A stretch of 50,768 nt of DNA, taken from contig CASFXV010000008.1 in the NCBI GenBank assembly GCA_949298795.1, forward strand, positions 1 to 50,768, in the 5' to 3' direction. Source of the stretch: an uncultured bacterium. GTDB taxonomy: Bacteria > Elusimicrobiota > Elusimicrobia > Elusimicrobiales > Elusimicrobiaceae. The translations under genes and the position numbers were made by a program. Below, piece after piece: positions 24,069 to 32,444 of this stretch (position 1 is the first letter of the stretch; each line of letters begins with the position of its first letter). The notes below the pieces were generated by a model. That model worked only from the letters and a program-made list of their open reading frames with translations, did not search any database and was not told the origin of the DNA.

Positions 24069-25646
24069 ATGAAACAACCTGTGATATTATTCTTAGCGGC
24101 ATTATTATTTTTGCCCCAGTTATCTGCCGCACAAAAACTGCCTAAACCAACCGGCAAAGCTTTGCAAAAATTATTAAAGCAAGAAGCGCGCCAAGCCCAA
24201 AAAGCCAAAGAAGTTATTTTACCGGTGCGCCAATGGGAAAGAGAAACTTCCCCAACACCGTCAACCTCAGAAGTCATTTTGCCTGTACGCCAATGGGAAC
24301 GCGTGCAGGAACCGCTCAATTTATCTTTAGTAGAACGGGCCGAGCTTACCAACCGCTTGGAATTAATAGAAAAACTCCGCCGCTCTTTACAGAAAGACCC
24401 GGCCATTATTGTTAAACCTAAATTTGCCAAACAAATGGAATCCTTAAATAAATTAGGGATTGCCATGCCCGAAATCACCCCCTTGCCGGCTAATGCCACA
24501 GAAAAAGAACAAAAAGCTTTTGTGGCGGACTTGCAAAACCGCATAGAAACCGCTTTAAATAGAGCGCAAACGGATATCGCCGCCAAATTGGGTTATAAAT
24601 TACCCAGCCTAAACTTTCAACAGGTAATAAAAGTAAACCACAAAGAATTACTGCTTGCCCGGGGCCGCCATGAACAAAAATGGCCGGTATTGCAAGCGGC
24701 GGCTGAAAAAAATAACCCAGTGTTTAGCTGGGGAACCCCCGGAATGGACTTAATAGAAATAGCCCCCATGCAAGACGGCAACATCCACGCTCTTATCAAA
24801 GAATTATCTCAAAAAAATCCGGCTTCTTTAGGAGCCATGCTGGATATAGTTCTTTATTCCGACCTCAAACTGCAGCCTAAAAACAATCTGATGCAGCATA
24901 TTGCCGGCATGAGCGAATTGGTTGGTTATGAATTTGTGCGGGAATATTTACACAAATTTCACCAGCTGCCAAACGCTAAAAACATCCGCGCCTCAGAATA
25001 CACCAATTACCGCTTATTAAACAAATACGCCCGCAACACCCAGGCTGATTTGTTAGAAAAACAATGGGCAAACAACACCCCTATGACGCTGGAAGAAGCA
25101 ACGGCCTTCACCTCCTTATCTTCTTTTATAGATTATCCGTCTTCCCGCGCCAGCATGTTGGCGGTCGCCCATGGCGATCATAAAGCCGCTCTTTGGTTAT
25201 TGCGCCATGCCCCCAGTAATGTAATCAGCCAAAAAATCAGGCAGGATCTGTACGCGCAGTACCAACCCAAGGAAGCCAATATTCTCTATTCTAACACAAC
25301 AGAAAAGCCTGCTCTTTCCAAACCGGATATTCCTTTATATGACAAACAAACCTATCAGGCCGCCTTGGAAGCACGTTTGGCAATTTTGGGCCAGCGCATA
25401 GAAAATACCAGCCAGGAAATAAGCAATCTTACGGCCCGCGTCAACAATTTAAGCGCGCACATTGAAAGCACCAAACAAACATCGGGCGCTAATTTTAACC
25501 CGGAAAACACCCAAGCCCAGCTGATGTATTTCCGCACCGAACGCGCCAAGCTGGATATGTATGTAACCCGCTTAAAAGATTTGTCCAAAAAACTCCGCAT
25601 AGAATTTAAAGAAGTATATGGAGATTTGCAAGACCTCTTGCGCTAA
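24069..25646 (+). CDS. Secreted helical/coiled-coil protein of unknown function (525 aa)
   Basis: The start is the ATG at 24069 with AAGGAG upstream; the frame is open earlier but without such a site. A signal peptide (KQPVILFLAALLFLPQLSAAQ) is followed by a Lys/Ala/Gln-rich helix. The 11-residue unit EVILPVRQWER then occurs twice (about residues 40-50 and 61-71). The middle is mostly helical. Residues from about 430 to the end form a coiled coil (RIENTSQEISNLTARVNNLS). No enzyme motif is seen. It is monocistronic, with a strong terminator, and is controlled by the AGGTC-type element shared with the other secreted-protein loci. Confidence 0.8.
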   Translation: MKQPVILFLAALLFLPQLSAAQKLPKPTGKALQKLLKQEARQAQKAKEVILPVRQWERETSPTPSTSEVILPVRQWERVQEPLNLSLVERAELTNRLELIEKLRRSLQKDPAIIVKPKFAKQMESLNKLGIAMPEITPLPANATEKEQKAFVADLQNRIETALNRAQTDIAAKLGYKLPSLNFQQVIKVNHKELLLARGRHEQKWPVLQAAAEKNNPVFSWGTPGMDLIEIAPMQDGNIHALIKELSQKNPASLGAMLDIVLYSDLKLQPKNNLMQHIAGMSELVGYEFVREYLHKFHQLPNAKNIRASEYTNYRLLNKYARNTQADLLEKQWANNTPMTLEEATAFTSLSSFIDYPSSRASMLAVAHGDHKAALWLLRHAPSNVISQKIRQDLYAQYQPKEANILYSNTTEKPALSKPDIPLYDKQTYQAALEARLAILGQRIENTSQEISNLTARVNNLSAHIESTKQTSGANFNPENTQAQLMYFRTERAKLDMYVTRLKDLSKKLRIEFKEVYGDLQDLLR

Positions 25647-25664
25647 TATACAAACCATACCCAA

Positions 25665-25693
25665 CACCCCGGCAACAGCCGGGGTGTTTTTTT
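25665..25693 (+). terminator. Rho-independent terminator after the 24069 gene
   Basis: CACCCCGGC/GCCGGGGTG stem, 4-nt AACA loop, then TTTTTTT, 18 bp after the stop. Confidence 0.92.
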
Positions 25694-25815
25694 AACCTCT
25701 TTGTACGTTTTTATGGCTTTGCGCCGGCGTCTTTCCCGGCAAGGCCATATTTTCCACAACATGGGCGGGCGAAAAAACAATAAAAACCCAGGCCCAGGCC
25801 GGGGTTTTATAACAC

Positions 25816-25847
25816 AATAAAAACAGGCGGTTTTACGCCGCCTGTTT
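25816..25847 (-). terminator. Rho-independent terminator after etfA
   Basis: On the minus strand a perfect 10-bp stem (AAACAGGCGG and complement) with a 7-nt loop is followed by TTTTATT. A second, imperfect GC hairpin followed by TTTTTATT lies further on, near 25784-25808. Confidence 0.82.
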
Positions 25848-25871
25848 GAATGTTTCAGCTCTTACTATTCT

Positions 25872-26858
25872 TTAATGCAAAGCTTCCAGCATGGCGGGGA
25901 TAACGTCATACAAATCCCCCTCCACCGCATAGTTGGCTACTTTCATAATGGGGGCCTGCGGGTCTTTATTAATGGCTACAATTACGTCCGCCCCGCTCAT
26001 ACCCGCCATATGCTGTATTTGACCGGAAATACCGCATGCGATATACACTTTGGGTTTTACCGTGCGCCCGGTAAGGCCAATTTGATAGCGGTAATCAATC
26101 CAGCCGTTATCCACCGGCGCGCGGGAAGCCGCCACGGCGCCGCCCAGTCGCTCCGCCAGTTTTTTAAGCAAAGCAAACCCTTCCGGTTTTCCTAAACCGC
26201 GCCCGCCGGCTACAATCACTTCTGCCTCGGACAAATCCAGCCCTTCCCCTTCATTTTTAATAAATTCAATAAATTTAGCCAAAGAGGTGTATTTTTGCGC
26301 GTCAAAAGAAAATTTAACTATTTCCCCTTTCCGGCCCGGCACGCGCGCGGCCTTTTCATAAGACATGGGGCGCAAAGAACACATCTCCGGGCGGGTTTTT
26401 TTGCAGGTAATGGTGGCCATCAAGTTGCCGCCAAACGTGGGCCTCGTAGCATGCAGCTGCCCGTCCTCTTTGTTAATCAGCACTTCGGTAGCGTCCGCCG
26501 TTAGTCCGGTTCCCGCAAATACGGCCGTTTTGGCGGATAAAGAACGCCCCATATTGGTGGCGGGAAGCAAAAATTTGTTGGGTTTATACTGGGCAATCAT
26601 GGCGGCCAATGTTTTGGCGTATACATCATCCACGTAATTTGCCAGGTGGGCGTCATCGCACACATACACGCTGTCCGCCCCGTATTCAAATAATTCGGCG
26701 GCAAATTTTTCCACTCCGCTGCCCAATAATACAGCGCAGAGTTTTTCGCCCAAATCATCGGCCAGTTTGCGCCCCGCGTTTAACAGTTCATAAGCGGTGG
26801 GGCTTAATTTGCCGTGGTTTACTTCAGCCAATATCCAAACGTTTTTCCAATCTTTCAT
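25872..26858 (-). CDS. etfA: Electron transfer flavoprotein alpha subunit
   Basis: The C-terminal FAD-binding domain is clear: GGRGLGKPEGF, then RAPVDNGWIDYRYQIGLTG, TVKPKVYIACGISGQIQH and INKDPQAPI. The length (328 aa) is typical. With EtfB it forms an FAD/AMP or double-FAD heterodimer that exchanges electrons with the acyl-CoA dehydrogenase encoded just upstream. In anaerobes this set often bifurcates electrons from NADH to crotonyl-CoA and ferredoxin; that role is inferred from the cluster. It starts 9 bp after etfB and ends the operon. Confidence 0.95.
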   Translation of the reverse strand: MKDWKNVWILAEVNHGKLSPTAYELLNAGRKLADDLGEKLCAVLLGSGVEKFAAELFEYGADSVYVCDDAHLANYVDDVYAKTLAAMIAQYKPNKFLLPATNMGRSLSAKTAVFAGTGLTADATEVLINKEDGQLHATRPTFGGNLMATITCKKTRPEMCSLRPMSYEKAARVPGRKGEIVKFSFDAQKYTSLAKFIEFIKNEGEGLDLSEAEVIVAGGRGLGKPEGFALLKKLAERLGGAVAASRAPVDNGWIDYRYQIGLTGRTVKPKVYIACGISGQIQHMAGMSGADVIVAINKDPQAPIMKVANYAVEGDLYDVIPAMLEALH

Positions 26859-26867
26859 AAAAATTCC

Positions 26868-27665
26868 TTAAATATATTTATTTTCTTTTAACAGTTCCAC
26901 CAATTTGGCGGCTTTTTCTTTTCCGTTGGCGCCTTCTACCGTCACGGCGCATACTTCCCGTTTGGGAACAAAAGACTTTACCACATTGGTGGGGCAGTTT
27001 TTAATACCCAGTTTGGTTTTATCAGCGGCTACGTCGTCCGCCGTCCACTTGGTAACCTGCGCCCGTTTGGCTAAAATGCGGCCCTTGGGGCTTTTTACGC
27101 GCGGCTTATTGATTTCCTTCACCACGGACAATACGCACGGATAGGGTATTTCCAGCACGTCCGTGCCGTCTTCCGTCAAACGTTCCACGGTAACGGATTT
27201 TTCCCCCGCTTTTACCACTTTTTTCACAAACGCGGCATTGGGCCAGCCCAGCCAGGCAGAAATTTGCGGGCCGATGTGGCCGGTATCGCTGTCATTGGTT
27301 TGTTTGCCGCAAATGACTAAATCCACCGGCGTTTGGGAAGCGATTTTTTCTATCCCTTTGGAAAGCGCATAGCTGGTAGACCACGTGTCCGACCCAGCAA
27401 ACGCCATATCCCCCAGCTGATAGGCCTGATCGGCCCCGCGGGCGATGCTGTCTTTCAGCACGGCTTCCGCCTGGGGCGGCCCCATGGTAATGACGGACAC
27501 CGTTCCCCCCAGCAGTTCTTTGAGGGCAACGGCCTCTTCCAAGGCGTACTCGTCAAACGGGTTGATATCGCTGGCGGCACCGGAACGGATTAAACAGCCG
27601 GTTTGCGGGTCTATTTTTACGTTGTCAGACTTAGGGGTCTGTTTTACGCAAGCAACAATATGCAT
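26868..27665 (-). CDS. etfB: Electron transfer flavoprotein beta subunit
   Basis: The start MHIVACVKQTPKSDNVKIDP, the INPFDEYALEEAVALKE segment and CGKQTNDSDTGHIGPQ are signatures of EtfB. The 265-aa length fits. The protein provides the nucleotide-binding half of the Etf dimer. It lies 11 bp after the acyl-CoA dehydrogenase and 9 bp before etfA. Whether this is a bifurcating Etf depends on FAD-site residues that were not checked against a structure. Confidence 0.95.
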   Translation of the reverse strand: MHIVACVKQTPKSDNVKIDPQTGCLIRSGAASDINPFDEYALEEAVALKELLGGTVSVITMGPPQAEAVLKDSIARGADQAYQLGDMAFAGSDTWSTSYALSKGIEKIASQTPVDLVICGKQTNDSDTGHIGPQISAWLGWPNAAFVKKVVKAGEKSVTVERLTEDGTDVLEIPYPCVLSVVKEINKPRVKSPKGRILAKRAQVTKWTADDVAADKTKLGIKNCPTNVVKSFVPKREVCAVTVEGANGKEKAAKLVELLKENKYI

Positions 27666-27676
27666 GTAAATTCTCC

Positions 27677-28906
27677 TTATTCGCCCTGGGAGGCGTATTC
27701 TTTAATCAAAGCGGTGGCAATTTCATTCTTTTGAATATGCACCGTACCTTCATAAATTTGGGTAATTTTAGCGTCCCGCATGAACTTTTCCAGCGGGAAC
27801 TCACGCGTATAGGCGATGCCGCCGCACAGGGTAACGCATTCGTCCGCCACTTCCATAGCGGTGTTGGAGCAGAACAATTTGGCTTCCGCACTGTATTTGG
27901 TCCAGCGGCCGCCTTTTATTTTTTTCAGCTCATCGTGGACGGACGTCCCGTTCTTTAACGCTTCTTTTACGGCGGGGAGGAATTCCTCGTCCATCCGGTG
28001 CGTTATACTGTACACTAAAGCGCGCCCGGCTTCCGTCTTGGCGGCCAGTTCTGCCACTTTGTGGGCCAGCGCTTGGAAAGTAATAATAGGCTGCCCGAAT
28101 TGTTTGCGGGTGCGCAAGTAGGGAATGGTTTCATCCAGCGCGCCCTGGGCAATGCCCACCGCCTGGGCCGCCACGCCGGGGCGGGAATAATCCAGCGTTT
28201 CCTGCAAATACAACAGGCCGCGGCCTTCGCTGCCAAGCAGGTTTTCTTTCGGCACGCGTACGTTCTCAAAAATCAGTTCATAAGTGGGGTTGGTGCGTAT
28301 GCCCATTTTTTGTTCTTTTTTGCCAAACGTAAAGCCGGGGGTGCCTTTTTCTATCACCAGTAAAGAAATACCGCGCGCCCCGCGGGACGGATTGGTATTA
28401 GCGGCCACGGTATAAAAATCCGCCTCTTTGCCGGTGGAAATAAAATGTTTGGTGCCGTTTACCACATAAAAATCCCCGTCTTTAATGGCGGTGGTTTTCA
28501 AGGCGGTAGCGTCAGAGCCGGCTTCCGGCTCCGTCAGCGCAAAAGCCCACAGTTTTTTGCCGCTGGCCAAGTCATAGCACCAGCGTTCGCGCTGTTCTTT
28601 GGTGGCGGCCAAATACATGGGGATAGCGCCCAAGGCCGTGGTTCCCGGCGTAAGCGCTAAACCGGCGCACACGCGGGAAAGTTCTTCAAACGCCATAGCC
28701 AGGCAAGTGATCCCCCCGCCCAATCCGCCGTACTCTTCCGGCAGCCACAAGCCAAACATGCCGGACTTGCGGTACTCCTCTAACATTTCATGAGAAAACT
28801 CTTCCTTCGCGTCCATTTCCGCGCGCAAAGGTTTTAATTTCTTTTGGGCCAGTTCACGGGTGGCGTTTAGCACCTCTTGTTCCAGCTCGTTAATTGCGTA
28901 ATCCAT
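27677..28906 (-). CDS. Acyl-CoA dehydrogenase, probably short-chain/butyryl-CoA type
   Basis: Standard acyl-CoA dehydrogenase motifs are present: LPEEYGGLGG near residue 55, ALTEPEAGSDA near 125 (FAD and substrate contacts), NGTKHFIST, RKQFGQPI and the C-terminal TQIYEGTVHIQKNEIA with the catalytic Glu. The length (409 aa) is somewhat longer than usual (about 380) owing to an inserted stretch near residues 320-345 (KNGTSVHDELKKIKGGRW). Clustering with etfBA supports a Bcd/Etf complex reducing crotonyl-CoA. The start overlaps the end of the glycosyltransferase gene by 17 nt. Confidence 0.92.
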   Translation of the reverse strand: MDYAINELEQEVLNATRELAQKKLKPLRAEMDAKEEFSHEMLEEYRKSGMFGLWLPEEYGGLGGGITCLAMAFEELSRVCAGLALTPGTTALGAIPMYLAATKEQRERWCYDLASGKKLWAFALTEPEAGSDATALKTTAIKDGDFYVVNGTKHFISTGKEADFYTVAANTNPSRGARGISLLVIEKGTPGFTFGKKEQKMGIRTNPTYELIFENVRVPKENLLGSEGRGLLYLQETLDYSRPGVAAQAVGIAQGALDETIPYLRTRKQFGQPIITFQALAHKVAELAAKTEAGRALVYSITHRMDEEFLPAVKEALKNGTSVHDELKKIKGGRWTKYSAEAKLFCSNTAMEVADECVTLCGGIAYTREFPLEKFMRDAKITQIYEGTVHIQKNEIATALIKEYASQGE

Positions 28907-30137
28907 GGTTGTCTCCCGGTTTGGAATGTTTAAAATGTTTTTTATGTCTAAAGAAACGCCCCCGGCCGAACATCTTTTTAGTGGGCGGAACCAAGCTGCG
29001 GTATAAATGTTCCTGCTTCTTAATCATGGCCGGAATGGCAAATTCAGAAAAATCCCGTCTGTCAATAGCGGCCTCAAAGCGTTCCCGCAAGGCCGTATGG
29101 CGCAAAAGCACTTTTATTTTTTCAGCCAGGGCGCTGATGTCGCTGGGGCGCACCAAAAAACCCGTTTTATTGTTGGTAACCACCTCGCCAATGCCGTCCA
29201 CGTCATAGCACACCACCGGCACCCGCATGGACATGGCCTCCAACAAAGACATAGGCAGCCCCTCGCGCAAAGAAACGCTGGCGTACACGTCGCTAATGGC
29301 TAACAGTTCCAACACGTCGCTGCGCCAGCCGGGCAAAATAACCTGCTTTTCTATACCCAGGTTGTGAATTAACTTTTCAGTGGCTTCTTTTAATTCCCCG
29401 TCCCCGGTGAAAATAAAGTACACGTTTTTCATTTGCATCAGCACTTTATGCGCGGCCAACACAAAATGAAGCGGGTTTTTTAACGGTTTAAAATTAGCTA
29501 TCGCCAACACCACTTTTGCTTTTGGCGGAATATGCAAAGAAGCGCGTTTGGCGGCCGGGTCAAAATGAATGGGCAGCACGGGGCGAAAATTTACGCCCGC
29601 GCGTATCAGCTCCGTACGTACGCCTTTGCCTATACCCAGTTTTTTGGCTTCCGCCGCGTTGCGGCGCGACACGAAAACCAAAACATCCGTTAATTTGGCG
29701 CAAAATTTTTCTACCGCCACAAAGGCTTTAAAACGTTTTTCCCCTTGTTCTTTGGCAAAGCCCAACCCGTGAAACGTGTGCACCACTTTCGCGCGCCGCC
29801 AAAACACGCGCGCCGCCACACGGCCTAGTATCCCGGCCTTAGGCGCGTTGGTATGCACAATATCGGGCCGGATGCGGCGCATCAACAAGCCCATTTGAAT
29901 AGTGGCCGCTATATCGTGAAAAAACCATTTGGGGTGCACGTCATGGCGAAGGGCGGAAATAAAAAATAAATTTTTTAATTCGTTTTTTATTTTCCCGTCC
30001 AGCCTGCCGCCGCGCCCGGCGGCCAGATAAGTGTCAAACTGTTGTTTGTTCAAATTTTTAATGCTAGTCAACACGCTGGCCTGGGCGCCGCCCTGGTCCA
30101 AGCGGGTAATGAAGTAAAGTATTTTTGTTTTTTGCAT
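28890..30137 (-). CDS. Glycosyltransferase family 4 protein (415 aa)
   Basis: A GT-B-fold enzyme: the N-terminal FITRLDQGGAQ loop and the DIVHTNAPKAG segment belong to the acceptor domain. GDGELKE, ISDVYASVSLREGLPMSLLEAM (EX7E-type motif) and NKTGFLV form the nucleotide-sugar half. Such enzymes transfer sugars to surface polysaccharides or lipids; donor and acceptor are unknown. The C-terminus ends in a very basic tail (RFFRHKKHFKHSKPG). It follows the SpoIID-domain gene without a gap and overlaps the dehydrogenase start. Confidence 0.9.
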   Translation of the reverse strand: MQKTKILYFITRLDQGGAQASVLTSIKNLNKQQFDTYLAAGRGGRLDGKIKNELKNLFFISALRHDVHPKWFFHDIAATIQMGLLMRRIRPDIVHTNAPKAGILGRVAARVFWRRAKVVHTFHGLGFAKEQGEKRFKAFVAVEKFCAKLTDVLVFVSRRNAAEAKKLGIGKGVRTELIRAGVNFRPVLPIHFDPAAKRASLHIPPKAKVVLAIANFKPLKNPLHFVLAAHKVLMQMKNVYFIFTGDGELKEATEKLIHNLGIEKQVILPGWRSDVLELLAISDVYASVSLREGLPMSLLEAMSMRVPVVCYDVDGIGEVVTNNKTGFLVRPSDISALAEKIKVLLRHTALRERFEAAIDRRDFSEFAIPAMIKKQEHLYRSLVPPTKKMFGRGRFFRHKKHFKHSKPGDNHGLRN

Positions 30138-30138
30138 A

Positions 30139-32370
30139 TTATTTTATTTGTCCTGTTTTTATGTCCAGCAGGCGCGCTTGCGGGAAATAATATTTAATGA
30201 CGCCCATATAATCCAAGCCTTCTTTTGCAAGCCCCTCGGCCCCTTGCAGGCATAAACCCACACCCAAGCCGGTATCATAACCGCGCACCATAAAAGAACG
30301 TATGTTTTTACCTTTGTAGAAAGGAATAATCTCAAAGAAATTAGAGCGCAAAGACCCGGCCCCCAGCAAAAAAGAAATTTCCTGCGGGGTGTTGGCCTCA
30401 TAACTGCCTTTGCTGCCCACAAAACGCATGGATAAAATACGCCCGTTGGCGGTGCGTTTTAACGGTTCCAAAGCGCGCAAACGGCCAAATTTTCCTTGGC
30501 GTTGCAAACGTTGTTCCACGTCTTTGGCGTCAAACAGATACACCCATTTCACGTCAGACCAATGGGTGGAGTCCTGCGGTTTGGAAACCAAATCCGCCGG
30601 CGGGTTTGAAATCATGTATTTAGACACATTCACCGGCGAGAATTGATAAGACGGCTTTTGCATGGTGTTGGTGCAGCCCTCAGCCGTCAACGGACCGCAG
30701 TCTTCATAAAAACCGGGCTGGGTGCCCTGTAAACGCACCCCGGCGGAAACACGTGCCGCAGACAACAAATTAGGAAACACCATGTTTATACCTTTAAATT
30801 TAAAGAAAGGATCATTATCCGTAATATGATAATCGGCCTGCGGCTGTTGGTCTAGCGCGTCCAACAAAGCCGAACGCAGCACCACAGCCAAAGCGCGCAG
30901 GGCTTCTTCTTGGCGGATTTCCTGCGTATGCGCAGCCAACAAAGCGGGAAGCAAATCCTCCGCGCGCACGGTGTTAATTAACGTCATGCCGCCTTCCTGG
31001 GGGATTATGGTTAAAGAACCTTTTAATTCTTTATCGCTTAAATCGGCTTCAAAAAGGTTAGGGGTAAACGCGTCTCGCACCAGCAGGGTGCGGTCGTTCT
31101 GTGTTAAAGTAACGGTAAAAGGGCGCTTGGCGGAAAATTCCACATGGCCTTTGGCGTCCATTAAATCCACGGATTGGGTTTGCGGATTGTATTCAACGCG
31201 GCGTTCCTGGAAAGAAGCCAATTTTTTTATTTCCCCCAGTTTTTCATCCGTGATGCGGGCCGTACCGGAAGGCACCAGCTTAACGCGCTGTAACACGGCG
31301 GGTTTGCTTTCCCGCGTGGCATATAACGCCATTCTGACATCCGGGGAAACGACGGATTCCACCCGTGAAGCAATCGGGGATTCCAGCCGCAAATAATACA
31401 GGAAATCTTCCGCCTTGGCGCCAATTTCTTTTTCATACTTGGCCATTTTTTTAGCCACTTCTTTATTTTGCGGGTCTAAGGAATACAAAGTGGCGTAATA
31501 CTGCCAGGCGTGCAGTTTGTTTTTTTCTTTTTCCGCCAATTTAGCCAGCAGTTTCACGGCGGCGTAATTATTTTTGTCATGCTCCAGCGCCTGCTGCAAA
31601 AAAATAGGGGCAAATTGTTTGGAGCCTTTCATGCGGGAAGATACGTCCCCCAGCAGATAAGCCGTTAAAGAAATGGTGTACGGGTCAGACGTATACAGAT
31701 ATTGCAGGTCTTGGGCGGCTTTTTTTTCGTCCCCGTCAAAGTACCAGCTTAACGCCGTGCCCAGCTTGGCGGAGGAAACATATTCAAAATCCGCAGTCAA
31801 ATACATTAGATCCGCAAAGGCTTTGCGGGCTTTTTTATATTTGCCCAAAGAAAGCCAAATCCACCCGCTGGAAAGAACGGGAAAAGGGTCGTCCGGCGTG
31901 AGTTTTATGGCCGTTTGGGCGTATTTTAACGCTTCTTTAGGCATGCCGCGCTGCATGGAAAGAACGGCCAGCTCCATATTGGCGGCGGAAGCCACGGCGG
32001 GGTTAGCGTCCGTCTCAAAACCTTTTAGAGAGAAAAAACATTCGTCCCCCAGGCCTTGGCGGCATTTATCCATGGCGTTTTCAAACTCGGGCGGAAGGGT
32101 ATAAGAAAGCACGCTTTTAAACAAAGCCGGGTCACTCAAGCGGGACTGCATTTTCACCGCCGTTAAAGAAGTGGTGGTGGTAATACGGCCGGGCTGGGAA
32201 GCGTCCTCCGGCTGCTCCTCGCCTTGCGTTTGGGCGGAAACAGAAGAAGAAAACGCCGGCTGCTGCACTGCGCCAACCGGGGGCACCCCGTCAAAAATAG
32301 ACGCCTGGGAAACACCCGCCCCCAAACAAACCAAACAAAGGGTAAAAATTGCGTGTTTTCTCATATACAA
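30139..32370 (-). CDS. Secreted TPR and SpoIID/LytB-domain protein (743 aa)
   Basis: A signal peptide ends near residue 24 (VSQASIFDG). Residues of about 80-290 are tetratricopeptide-like repeats (ALKYAQTAIKLTPDDPFPVL, SGWIWLSLGKYKKARKAF). The C-terminal part carries a SpoIID/LytB domain: RAEDLLPALLAAHTQEIRQEEALRALAVVLRS in two segments and the ending RGYDTGLGVGLCLQGAEGLA (HGVGMSQ-like position). SpoIID domains act on denuded peptidoglycan glycan strands, so a cell-wall role is likely. The combination with TPRs suggests a multiprotein envelope complex. It is the first gene of the run toward etfA. Confidence 0.82.
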   Translation of the reverse strand: MYMRKHAIFTLCLVCLGAGVSQASIFDGVPPVGAVQQPAFSSSVSAQTQGEEQPEDASQPGRITTTTSLTAVKMQSRLSDPALFKSVLSYTLPPEFENAMDKCRQGLGDECFFSLKGFETDANPAVASAANMELAVLSMQRGMPKEALKYAQTAIKLTPDDPFPVLSSGWIWLSLGKYKKARKAFADLMYLTADFEYVSSAKLGTALSWYFDGDEKKAAQDLQYLYTSDPYTISLTAYLLGDVSSRMKGSKQFAPIFLQQALEHDKNNYAAVKLLAKLAEKEKNKLHAWQYYATLYSLDPQNKEVAKKMAKYEKEIGAKAEDFLYYLRLESPIASRVESVVSPDVRMALYATRESKPAVLQRVKLVPSGTARITDEKLGEIKKLASFQERRVEYNPQTQSVDLMDAKGHVEFSAKRPFTVTLTQNDRTLLVRDAFTPNLFEADLSDKELKGSLTIIPQEGGMTLINTVRAEDLLPALLAAHTQEIRQEEALRALAVVLRSALLDALDQQPQADYHITDNDPFFKFKGINMVFPNLLSAARVSAGVRLQGTQPGFYEDCGPLTAEGCTNTMQKPSYQFSPVNVSKYMISNPPADLVSKPQDSTHWSDVKWVYLFDAKDVEQRLQRQGKFGRLRALEPLKRTANGRILSMRFVGSKGSYEANTPQEISFLLGAGSLRSNFFEIIPFYKGKNIRSFMVRGYDTGLGVGLCLQGAEGLAKEGLDYMGVIKYYFPQARLLDIKTGQIK

Positions 32371-32400
32371 ATTATAACAAATTAGCTATAGCTTTAAAAT

Positions 32401-32435
32401 AAAAAACCCCGCTCTGCCAAAACGGCAAAGCGGGG
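32401..32435 (-). terminator. Rho-independent terminator after the ABC exporter gene
   Basis: On the minus strand the stem CCCCGCTTTGCC/GGCAGAGCGGGG (one mismatch) is followed by TTTTTTATT, 10 bp past the stop. Confidence 0.88.
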
Positions 32436-32444
32436 CGCAAAACA

